NCBI GenBank assembly: GCA_000697055.1
Contig: JNDT01002369.1
Location: 44,024 to 108,023, forward strand
Direction of reading: 5' to 3'
Source of the DNA: Saksenaea vasiformis B4078
Taxonomy: Eukaryota; Mucoromycota; Mucoromycetes; Mucorales; Saksenaeaceae
DNA: 64,000 nt
This document shows positions 50,632-60,691 of the stretch, piece after piece. Position 1 is the stretch's first letter. Each line of letters starts with the position of its first letter. The notes beneath the pieces are model-generated. The model was not told the origin of the DNA. It was given only the letters and a program-made list of their open reading frames with translations, and did not search any database. The translations under genes and the position numbers were made by a program.

Positions 50632-53188
50632 TCAATATTTACCAGCTTTGAACTTAAGCAATGGTGCCAAAATCTCCAAGGGACCTGCCTTCTTGAGAAA
50701 TTCATGCTCCAATAATTCGGCAGCAGTTGCACGAGATCGAACATCCACACAAAGACATACAGCCAAGAAACCTTTGAGCTCACGCGAGAGCTTCTCCGGA
50801 TTCTTCAGCGTTGGTGTACCGTTTGTGGCAATCAAATAAAGCGCTTTGAGAGGTTCTTCATCAAGATAAGGTGGTTCATTTTCGATCATCTCAATCGCCA
50901 TGATACCAAGAGACCAAATGTCTACCTTGGCGCCATACTCCTTCTGTTTCACAACTTCGGGAGCCATCTATATAAAGATTAGATTCTTTTGTTATGAAAT
51001 CATATCAATTTACCCAGTACGGTGTGCCAACCATAGTAGCACGCTTATTCTTTTGGTCGGTGAGCTTGGCACAGAATCCAAAGTCGCTGATTTTGACTTG
51101 GCCGTGAGCATTGAGCAAAATATTGTCGGATTTGATATCTCTATGGATGATGTTTTGCGAATGCAGATGATGCAATCCAGCAGTGGTCTTTTAAAATGCC
51201 GTTAACAAATGCGAAGTCCATCATTGGTAATAGTTTACCTCGAGACAAACGGTTGCGATCTGTTGTTCAGTCATCGTGTTGTTATCAATGACATCAGTCA
51301 ATGCACCTCCTTCCATGAATTCCATGACTACCCAGAGTTCCATGTTTTTGACAAGGAAAGAGTCAAGGAAATTAACAATATTTGGATGCTGCGATTCCTT
51401 CATGACCAGAATCTCGTTCACAATCAATTCCTTGCGAGGCTGATGCGCAAGATCCATTTGCTTGATTGCCACTTTAACGTTGGTTGCTTGTGTTACGGCG
51501 ACGTACACAGATCCAGAAGCACTGGAATTTCCAGGTAAGTAACTCGACCAAATTGGGCATCTGCTCATAAAGTTACTTACCCTTGGCCGACCCTCTTCGT
51601 TCTCTTGTACAGAGCATTAGGATCTTCGCGAGACACAACCGATCCTTCGGAACCAAGTCAGTTTTAGACCTTTTTTTAGTGCAACTTACGTAATTTTTCC
51701 ATGATCTGTGCTTCAGTCATTGTGCTGATACGCTGTTCGACCTTTTTCTTTGTAGAAGATACTTGTGCAGCTGCTTTTTCACGTTCACGTTCACGGTGTA
51801 TACGTTCACGTTCTTTCTCTCTCTCTCTTTCCTTTTCTTTTTCTCTTTGAATTCTCTCTCTCTCTCTCAGTTCACGTTCACGTTCACGTTCCCGTTCACG
51901 CATTTCTCGCTCCTTCTCGCGTTCATAGAGCAGACGGTTGTCATAAGTAGTCACGCTGCTGGAGCGAGCAGGTACTCTCTGAGGGTGGGATGCGCCATAA
52001 GATTTAGAGGGTTCTGGGCGAGGATGCGAGGGTTTAGGGTATGGTTGGCGTGGACTCGCTGGACCCGCGTCCGTGGGCGTACGTGGGTAATGTCCCTATT
52101 ATTACGGCCATTTTAAGTAAAGCGTGAAATTTTTTAATAAAGTAAAAAAATCTTACTGCAGATGGAGGGCCAGCTGGAGATCTTGGAGATGGAAGAGTAG
52201 GAGGCTGCTTGCGATCCTTTAGTTTGTTCAATCAAATTAGCTGACTAGAATCTTGGCCAATCCCTTTACCTTTTGGCTAATGGCTAACTCATTCATCATC
52301 CCGCTGACATCATTATCAAATCTTTTAGCGCTAGTGGGAGGAGGAGGAGCTGGTCGAGGTGCCGTTCGGATGGGAGCTGGAGATGCCGATTTGGCTTCAT
52401 GCATGATGTTGGCCCAACGATCGTCACTCAAGCGCTCAACCATGCCTTGAAGGTTAGAAGAACCATATTCTTCTGCCTCCCGCTTCGTTTGTTCGGTGTA
52501 AAACTCTAGGACGTCCAAAACGGCTTGAGGATTCTTCGCAGCATCTTCGGCTGTAATAGCCGAGCCTTTAAGCAGTCGAGTCCATTGATCAGGTAGTCCC
52601 TATGAAACACGGATTTATCAGCATTTTTCTTAGCCTCCATTGATCTTACAGTAAAGGCACCCGAAATGGGATCAAAGCCAACGTGGACCTCATGAACAAA
52701 ATTTGTTGGACCTGACGCACCAAGTGGCGATCGCTAAGTTTGAAAAGTAAGCGTTACAAGTAAATAGATTGGTTGTACTACACGTACATTATATATTTCA
52801 TCCATCCACCCATACAGCTCCTCATCGTTCTTGCAAGCGATGTAGTACGTCTTCTCTTTGGTTCCGATCTCAAAACAATAGGGTTTCATTTCTGTGCGCG
52901 CCACAGATGTGATCTCCTTAAGAAATATAAGTGCTACACATTGGCCCGATTGCTACGGAAAAGATGAATAACCATGATATTTCGCCTTCTAAGCTCCGTT
53001 CTGTGGTACATGCACACACACGCGCACATACGCACGTAGACAAAATAAAAAAGATGGGGATAACGTACCTCGTTGCGGTGGAAAGTTAGGGCTTGATCGC
53101 GTAAAACAGAAAAGCGTTTCGACCATATCCATGCTCTCAAGCCGTCTTCCTTGACGGAAAGATAGCCGTCCTTGATGATTTCCGTCAT
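50632..53188 (-). CDS. CLA4: PAK-family Ste20-like protein kinase, Cla4 type (PH-CRIB-kinase)
   Basis: Cla4-type kinases are Cdc42/Rac effectors in polarity, septins and hyphal growth. The start [20 protein letters not shown] begins a PH domain that continues over an intron (HRNE joined to [14 protein letters not shown]) to the segment [20 protein letters not shown]. The CRIB/PBD motif is [20 protein letters not shown] at about 52660-52720. A Pro-rich and then a long Arg/Glu coiled segment (51720-51950) precede the kinase. Kinase landmarks: glycine loop [11 protein letters not shown] split by an intron, [28 protein letters not shown], and [20 protein letters not shown] then DIWSLG, the Ste20 signature. 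The C-terminus [17 protein letters not shown] is typical of PAKs. No inactivating change was seen; several introns. Confidence 0.93.
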
Positions 53189-54931
53189 GATGAGCTAAAG
53201 TAGATTGATCCCGGGCAAGCACAGGATGCAGAAAAGCGATGATGACGGGTAACTGAACAATCTAACTGAGAATACGCCTGAAGTAGCTGAAAGAATACGA
53301 CGTAGTATTAATGGAAAGGAATGCGCGATGCGAGAAAAGCCATTTCGCACCGAATACTTTCGACGGGGTAGAAATGGTGTGTCGGGATATCAATTTGATT
53401 GGACAATAGTCCAAGTGAGCAGAGCTAATCAGGGCGATTACTCGACCGATTCATTAACTCAAGGAAGCTGTTTCTGTCACCCAGAATTTTTTACGCAAAC
53501 TAAAGTTATAGGTTGTATGCATTATTACTACGCGACTAATCTAAATCAAAGAAGAAAATACCAACTGCATGAATGAGCAAGGTACAAACGAGATTTTCTG
53601 ATTAAGGCTCGCAAGGTATTACTGATGCGTACCAACTTTTCCTTACTTCAGATCTGACTCTTCGTGGACGTAAAACTTATTTAGAGCCGTGGAAAAAGAA
53701 ATAGATTTGGTTTGGCGGCGGGAACTAACGCAAAGCAGTCATGAAGCGGGGCAAAGACCAGTAACCACCCGAATCCCTAAAGAAATTCCGCATTTGACGC
53801 GGCGATATGTGTCTATTGTTGTCACTGCATTACTTGTCAAATGAATAGTGCAGATCTACTTCTCCCCAACCAAACAGATACAGCAACCTCGTATAAGGTT
53901 TTCGATGCGTTTATGCTCCCGTCCCGCAGTGCCCCGCAGCGTCTGAATTTTAGGACACTGTCGTTGACCACACCATCAGAATGTCTACAGGTTCTCCAAA
54001 CATTATCTGTGACGGGCATGACATATATAAGGAAATCACGCAAAGTAACCGTTATAAGCACAAGCAGATAATCAAAACGAAACGTTACCGTAATGATCTT
54101 CCTAGGGACCACAGGCGTTACACAAGCGTGAATTACCGATAACGTACATAAAACACAATTTCTCTTACGATCTATGGATGAATTCCAGTACTATGTATTG
54201 TAACAAACATTATAACCAAATGTTAGCGGAAAATGCCTTAGCAAACTAAAAACTAGAGATTGTTTTAAATGATGCAGATATTGCGAAATACGGAGTGGCT
54301 TTGCATAAAATCCGCGTGATGGAGTGTCTCGTTGAATTGTCCTAAGCACAGTAGGGGTTCAAATAAGAGTTTGAGTTTCATAAGATACATGCTTCTGGAA
54401 TTGTGAGTCATGCGCTAGCAGACAACTGCCATAGCACGTATAGAAGTATCGATTTATACGCGTTTTGATTTGTTTTGTATTGTTTTGAGCCAACACGTCA
54501 AGGTGGATATATGGAAGCTTCATAGGTAGAGAATCAATTACCAATTCGAAATATGGCAAATAAATGCGTAATGTCTGAGCGTCTTTTGTGTCCTAGACAA
54601 ACAGAATTGATCGAAATACGAGGCATTATATCAATTGTAAGTAAAACAAGCGATATCAATCGCAAATAAAAGAAGCGTTATGGAAAAATTTAGAGCAAAA
54701 CGCAGTCTTTTACTGAGAGGTTTATAAGTTTATAAAATTGGGACGCTATAAGATGCATTCAATACCTTGGAGTATACACTCAACGTGGTTGGCTGCAGCC
54801 AGCGAATTATTTCAGCTGCCGCAGTGTATAATAATTGATGAGCTTGTAGAAAAGTAGTCATGCTACACCGCGCCACACGTGGAGCCCAACCGCCTTTCCT
54901 CGGCGCAAGTGTCTGACACAAATTTTAGCTC
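53189..54931. other. Gene-poor region between Cla4 and WDR92
   Basis: No gene recognised. It holds copy 2 of a dispersed repeat (53609-53700). The two flanking genes are divergent, so both promoters lie at its ends. Confidence 0.5.
53609..53700. repeat. Dispersed diverged repeat, copy 2
   Basis: Counterpart of 39105-39200, sharing the exact block TCGTGGACGTAAA and surrounding partial matches in the same order. Both copies lie in gene-poor spacers. Confidence 0.5.
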
Positions 54932-56215
54932 ATGGCCAGTATACTAACACTTGTGAAAAAAGATCTATCTTTCACACCCTACGACGTCAAATGGATCCCT
55001 AGCTCTGCACGAGTCTGTGCTATTGGAGCTACAGGGCGGAGCACAGGACAAATTAGCATATATTCCTGGGAAGAAAAGCAACTGCGGTTCACGAATGAAG
55101 TATACAGACGCGTCTTCGCCATGGGACATCGTTAAACTTATTCTGATAAAAGACAGAAGTATCGTCCATTGTGCGATGCGCGACATTCGGTGCAGCCTCC
55201 GCACACACACGCCATTTGGCTACTGGCGATTTTGATGGTCAACTGCAAATCTGGTAACTATTTTTATTCGAATGCTAGTGGAACTTCAACAAATAGTAAT
55301 AAATCAATGAATTAATAAACAAGGGATACAAATCAGTTCGAACTTCCCGTAGTATCAATCAAGGCGCACGAAAGTATCATTAATGCGATTGACGGATGCA
55401 GTAGCGGAGCACGCGAGCTTGTGACAGGAAGCAGAGATGGTATCGTATCGATACTTTATATTAATAATCTCATCTCGCGGTCGATCCTTAAATGCCAATA
55501 GGCTGTGTGAAGATCTGGGATACCCGACAAGCTGAGAAAGCGGTTTTCACAGTCCGTCCAAAACAGGGAGCACAGGATATTTGGTCCGTCGCGTTTGGTA
55601 AGCTCTAAAGATAATGAAGATGTATCTATCTGGTTTTTACTCTGGATTGACAGGTGAACTTGGTCGTGGTCAACGACGCGTAATTGCTGCTGGCTATGAT
55701 AACGGGGATGTAAAACTTTTTGATGTACTCTCCAACCAATACTTGTGGGAAACGAACGTGGGCGCAGGGGTACGTGAAGATGAAAAATGGAGTACACTTC
55801 AGGACAAACAAACATTTCTAGGTCTGCTCGCTTGATTTTGGTAAAGAGTGTCTCCTGGCCGGTACATTGGATAGTACCTGTACCATACAATTGGATTCAG
55901 GCACGGTCTCCAAGAAACCTGTAAGTCTTTTTCTCTGTTTTCGTTTTTCAGATTGGAGTTTGACACAAAGCCTAGGCACCCAATACAACCATGTGGTCCG
56001 TTCGACATCTACCCCAGGACTGCTCATATTATTCAGCAACAGACGGTGATGGTGCTATTGTTTTCGGAAGTCATACGCACGCTGGTGATCCCTCTCGCAC
56101 ATCTGTGTCGCAGCACCCTATTACATCATTCGACTGGCATAAGGAAAAAAAGGGGTTGTTTGTTTGCAGTGCCTTCGATCAAAAAGTCAGGATAGGAATA
56201 GTGCAAGGTATTTAA
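54932..56215 (+). CDS. WDR92: WD40 protein of the WDR92 (Monad / DNAAF10) family
   Basis: The start [20 protein letters not shown] then [20 protein letters not shown] matches the WDR92 opening. Later exons give [20 protein letters not shown] then [59 protein letters not shown] then [35 protein letters not shown] and the family end [20 protein letters not shown]92 is a beta-propeller co-factor of the R2TP/prefoldin-like machinery and a dynein-assembly factor in ciliated cells. The segment between GTLDSTC and MWSVRHLPQ is shorter than in animals. The exon 1 to exon 2 junction (55095-55180) did not resolve cleanly; others fit GT-AG introns. It converges on UTP11 with 28 bases between stops. Confidence 0.85.
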
Positions 56216-56243
56216 ATGACATGTATTATACAAAATATGATTA

Positions 56244-57230
56244 TTATTTCTTGCGATCAGCCTTCCACTTGTAAACAGGTAATCCATGCTTGTCTACACC
56301 AATCTTCTTTCTAGCTCCCTTTGTCTATATCAATGATTAGATGACATATCCACATAACAATCCCTTTTACGTACTGTGAGTGCTTTCTGAATTTGTAATT
56401 CTCGTTCTACGTGTGCAAGCTCTTCTTCGCGCTTTGCTCGTGATGCTAATTCCTTGTACTTCATTTCTCGCGCTCTCTTAATTTCCTACGCACATTATAT
56501 AAGCATACCACCTTTAATGACATTGTTATCTACCTTTAACGATCGATTGTCGTCTGGCGCTGCGATTGTAGCATTTCGTAAAGTTTCCACACGTGGTCGA
56601 TTAAACTTTCGATTGACAAGTTCGGGAAGTGTACCGAGATGTTTGACAGGATCAAAGGATTTTGCTTCACTGTCTGAATCCACAAATACGATATGGTTTG
56701 ATTTTTTTGCTGGTCTCTCCTCTTCATCTTCCTCCTCTTCATCCGCGTCCAAAAAATGCAGTGACTCTTTTAGTTTCTCCATTTTCTACAGCAGGACAAT
56801 TGTCAGAAAAGAGAATTCGTGCTATTATATGATCCATTTCTTTGGTACTACCTTTTTACTGAGATCGCGTTGCATTTTAATGTAGTTTTTGTCTTGGGAC
56901 TTCATGAGTCGCACCATTTCGGGAGGCAATGCTTCGTTACGTTGTTGAATATGTACGCCACCCTACAGCAACAATCAGAATTCTGTGAAGGCCAAGAATT
57001 GGGGTTCTTACCTTTGTTTGGGTGCTGATCATTTTGAAGTAGAATTCATCTGGATTCCTAAACAAAGCCTTTTCTCGCAACGCCTTCAGTCGTCTCTCTT
57101 TGCTGTGGAAATCTTTGGCACGGAGCAAATAATCTTTCTTCTTTTCGAGCAATCCTAGACGTTCACGGCCAGCCAACTGGCCTCGCTCCTTGTGATTACG
57201 TCGCTGAACCGAGTTTCGCAGAGATGACAT
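56244..57230 (-). CDS. UTP11: U3 snoRNA-associated protein Utp11
   Basis: Utp11 is a subunit of the SSU processome that acts in 18S rRNA maturation in the nucleolus. The start [20 protein letters not shown] is the conserved family opening, followed by [20 protein letters not shown] then [15 protein letters not shown] and [15 protein letters not shown]. Next exons give [20 protein letters not shown], then [14 protein letters not shown]. An acidic segment ([11 protein letters not shown]) and [16 protein letters not shown] come next; the last exons give [20 protein letters not shown] and end in [14 protein letters not shown]. Five exons with short introns. An in-frame ATG 26 codons upstream of the chosen start gives unconserved sequence and was rejected. 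No defects. Confidence 0.93.
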
Positions 57231-58081
57231 GCGTTCCTTGAGCAAGAAGAAAACAAAAATGCAGTGAAGGAGCTCCCTTTTTTGGACTCCAAAATCTACA
57301 GTAGTCACGGCAAGCCACAGTTATTCGCACCACTACAAAATTCCGGACACGACCAAATCACACGAAATCAACATTACTGACACTTGAGCCGAGAAATTAA
57401 GTATTTTTTTCCCAAGGAAGGCGATTGAGCATGTAATTTCTCTATTCAAATGTAGTTTATCATAAAACCACTTAGTAGAATACATTTTCACGTCGGGTTT
57501 GCTATTCGAATACGGCTCAATATGGGTTATTTTCTCGAACTACAATCAAATACATCTGAACATCATGGTTCTCTATTCTAAAAACCATTGAACATTTTGG
57601 TGATTTGCCTGAACGTCACAGAACGAAGTACTTTTTTATTCCAGTACGACGGGACACTGTATTTCTCCATTCGAGCATCGTTGAACACCCTATTTTTCTA
57701 TCTGGCCACGGCGTGGTAAAAGAAGTTTACGAAAAGATACTCTCGGATGACCTCTTTAGCAAAACATAGAAATGCATTACGGCTAGGTTTTTAAATAGCC
57801 AGAAAGACGCAGGCACGCAAAGCAAGCTCGGAGATGCAAACCGTGAAAGTGTACTGTAGATGAAACTAACAGCAGAACAACAGAGGATCATAAATAGAGC
57901 TAGTTAAGGAAACGAATGAGATGCACAACATTGAGAATAGTGTATCTCAGGCAATCACTACGGACCTGTAAAGCTTTTTGCACCATTTTAACCGTATACC
58001 TTTTCTCTATTCGATGTGTTTAGAAATAGTGGTAATCACAAATTTCGGTAATAGATTTTTGAGGAGGGTCTTAAAATCAGT
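57231..58081. other. Intergenic region with a degenerate tandem repeat
   Basis: It contains the UTP11 promoter, the degenerate repeat at 57408-57715, and AT-rich sequence up to the stop of the ribosomal-protein gene. No gene recognised. Confidence 0.5.
57408..57715. repeat. Degenerate tandem repeat, about 30-bp unit
   Basis: About nine to ten units begin with a TTCTC-TATTC-like block at roughly 57440, 57501, 57531, 57569, 57631, 57661 and 57691, often followed by a GAACAT or GAACAC block (near 57555, 57590, 57683). Spacings cluster at 29-38 bases or multiples. Units are strongly diverged, so the exact period is approximate. Confidence 0.45.
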
Positions 58082-58816
58082 CTATTCAATTCTTCTATCA
58101 AGGACGCTATGTAACTGGCTTGCGGGTGATTCCAGCAGGCGGAGAAGTTGTCTTGCTGGGGATTCAATAGTACCCAGCAGTTCAGCTCGGACATGATCCA
58201 GGCCAGGAAGCTCAACAATCTTGATCACATCACTGTGGTTTAACAAAGTATCGTCCATCTTTCCGCCAAGCAGCATCAGCTTTTTGTTCTTGTTTAGCAC
58301 GTCAACGGCTTGTTTCAAGAGCTGTGGGTGCTCTGCGTCTTTGGCGTCTGTCGAGAGAACACAGGTAGGTCCCGTAATCAATGGTTCAAGGTTGGCGAAT
58401 TTTGTGTCGCGCAATACTGAAGAAAAGACACCAGACCGTAAGACCGTCAATTTGATGGGTCCATCGATTTTTGCCAGATCTTGTCGCAACTGAGTGAATT
58501 CCTTCACGGACAAGTTGTTGTGTTGAAAGACAAAGAGAACACGGTTATCTTTGATAAGGGACTGGTACTGCTGATGGAGATAGGTGCGACGTGGAGGATG
58601 AACAGCCTTTTTCGCGGTAGTGGCATCTAGAAGGCGTAAAAATGGAAAATGTCAAACGTCGTAGGTGTATAGGCACACGGGAATAGCGACTTACATTGGC
58701 GGGGCTGACCGGCTTTCAGCCCACGCGCAAAAGAGCAGGCGGCTAGAAAAAATCGGTTATTAGAGTACAGACAATTCTGAGAAACAGGTTTCGTCATTAC
58801 CTGTTCTCAAGGACAT
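58082..58816 (-). CDS. Mitochondrial large-subunit ribosomal protein uL10m
   Basis: Exon 1 is just 16 nt (58801-58816, ATG plus MSLRT); exon 2 (about 58696-58742) gives AACSFARGLKAGQPRQ and exon 3 gives YATTAKKAVHPPRRTYLHQQ followed by YQSLIKDNRVLFVFQHNNLS, VKEFTQLRQDLAKI, and further uL10-like sequence to DRRIE. The basic, acid-poor first 25 residues are a likely mitochondrial targeting peptide. uL10 forms the base of the ribosomal stalk that recruits translation GTPases. The L10 core is recognisable by FVFQHNNLSVKEF and by KLMLLGGKMDDTLLNHSDV. No defects seen. Confidence 0.85.
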
Positions 58817-59242
58817 CGTTTTAAGACAAGGACAGAAAACAACTGTGCTCGAGTAGGGTCTTTCGGCCCTTGCAGCGCAAGCCACTGACAACGGAAATAA
58901 TATTTTTACATCCCGACAGGTTTGCATGGCGGATAACAGCCATCTGTGTCAAGAAAATCTTGTACCAATCCTTGAAGAGTTCTATCGAACGGCATTATGG
59001 AATAGTACACGAGAGCTTATTTATGCTATCTGTCCATAATATTCAGATGTTCCCGAGACTATCTCATTTATTGTCGTCCACTCATGAAATGTTAACACTG
59101 TAAAATACTTGCCTTTCATCAAATAAGAAAAAGATTATTCAAATGAATCACCACCCGCTTCGTGTAAAGCATAGAAACAGGGACAGATAACACCGTTAGT
59201 ATGTTAAAATGTGTTTAGTCTATGTTCCAAATCTTTATGTTA
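58817..59242. other. Intergenic region, no gene seen
   Basis: Spacer holding the promoter of the uL10m gene and the 3' end of the PRPP synthetase gene. Nothing else recognised. Confidence 0.55.
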
Positions 59243-60521
59243 TTAGACAACAGCGTGCATGGGATCAAACAGGATGGATAAGGATTCGCCAAAGTGAATT
59301 CGTCTGATCGACTCTGAAAATATCGGCGTGACATCAAACATCTTGATCTTTGGGCTTGTAATATGCTGATGCTGAGGTACGGAATTGCTAACTACCATCT
59401 CATCAATGGCGCTTCTTTCGATGTTTTCGACAGCGTTCGCAGAAAGAATAGCGTGACTGACCAAGGCTGTGATCTTGAGAGCACCCTTCTTGCGAAGTAA
59501 TTTGGCGGCTTGCGTAATGGTGTAAGAGGTATCTGTAATGTCATCGAGAATGAGACAGTTCTTTCCCTCCACGTCGCCTACAAGAATAAATTCTTGTTTT
59601 TGCGAGGTGATTTGTCGTCGTTCCTTATGGATCAGTGCAAAATCCATGTACAGCTTCTCGGCAATGGAGGTGGCCCTAGTTGTTGTGTTAACTATACTGC
59701 TTCTTCTGTCAATCTATATATTCACCTTTTTGCGCCACCAGCATCTGGTGAGACAATGACCCAGTCTTGATAATTGGGTATCTCCGATCGGATATACTTG
59801 ATCATCAAAGGCATGCTTTGAAGGTTATCGACAGGGCAATCAAAGAATCCTTGGAACTAATGCACATATTATCTTTAGGTACAACTTGCTACCGGTATGA
59901 TTCATCTACCTGAGCATCGTGCAAGTCCATCGTAATGATATGGTCAGCACCTAGTCATCGTTTCATCTTAGACAACAAAAAATCGCATCTTATCTTGCCT
60001 GCACATGTAAGGAGATCTGCCACCAGCTGACCAGAACGTGCTACCCACTCACGGTAGGGTGTCTTCTCGTCGTCCCCCTGAATCTGAGTGGACAAACGGT
60101 TCAGTAATTGCGAGGACAAATCGTCGACGTTGGGCGTATTTGGTGTATAGAGAGGTGTAGCTGCCGCGGACGGTGTCGCAGGGGGTAATTGAGCCAGGGG
60201 TGCACCTGACGACTTGAAAGGTACATCGGCTTGACGCGAATACGGGAAATATGGGATAACAGCGGTGATGCGCTTAGCTGACGCGATCTTGCACGCACTA
60301 ATCATGATGAGCAATTCGATCAAATTGTCGTTGACATGTCCACATCCAGATTGGACGATATAAACGTCGCGTTCTCTGACTGACTCGTTGATCTGCACAC
60401 TGGTTTCGTTGTTACTGAATTTCGTCAATTTTGTCTTCCCTGGAGATACACCAAGTCGGCGACATATCCTTTCAGTTAATTCTGGGTGGGAAGAACCACC
60501 AAACACTACGAGATTGCGCAT
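59243..60521 (-). CDS. PRS1: Ribose-phosphate pyrophosphokinase (PRPP synthetase), fungal Prs1-like
   Basis: It makes PRPP from ribose 5-phosphate and ATP for nucleotide, His and Trp synthesis. The start [20 protein letters not shown] is the typical Prs1 opening; the in-frame ATG 26 codons upstream is less likely. Motifs in order: [30 protein letters not shown], then a Pro/Ala/Thr-rich insertion of about 40 residues, [53 protein letters not shown], and the PRPP-binding region [13 protein letters not shown], which deviates from the common DDxxDTCGT form as in the non-canonical fungal Prs subunits. Such subunits work in hetero-oligomers. Intron 59951-59998 begins with GC rather than GT. The first exon ends at 59999. 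Confidence 0.93.
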
Positions 60522-60691
60522 GACAAGGAAGCATGCAAAAGTTTTCTGTCCACACAGTTTGTGACCGGCTCGTGCAACGTTACGGGGCTCCGTGACCATG
60601 TCTGTAGCCCTGAAATCCCCGATTGTTAGATCCTTTACGGAAATCAGACCCAGTCCTTACCTGTCATACAAAGTGACGAGTGAGCAGTTCC
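60522..60691 (-). other. Short spacer between Fanzor stop and PRS1 start; candidate omega-RNA region
   Basis: 170 bases downstream of the Fanzor stop codon. In studied Fanzor loci the guide (omega) RNA derives from the gene's 3' end and flank, so this is where one would look. No structure was folded here and no repeat was identified; PRS1 promoter elements must share the same space. Confidence 0.3.
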
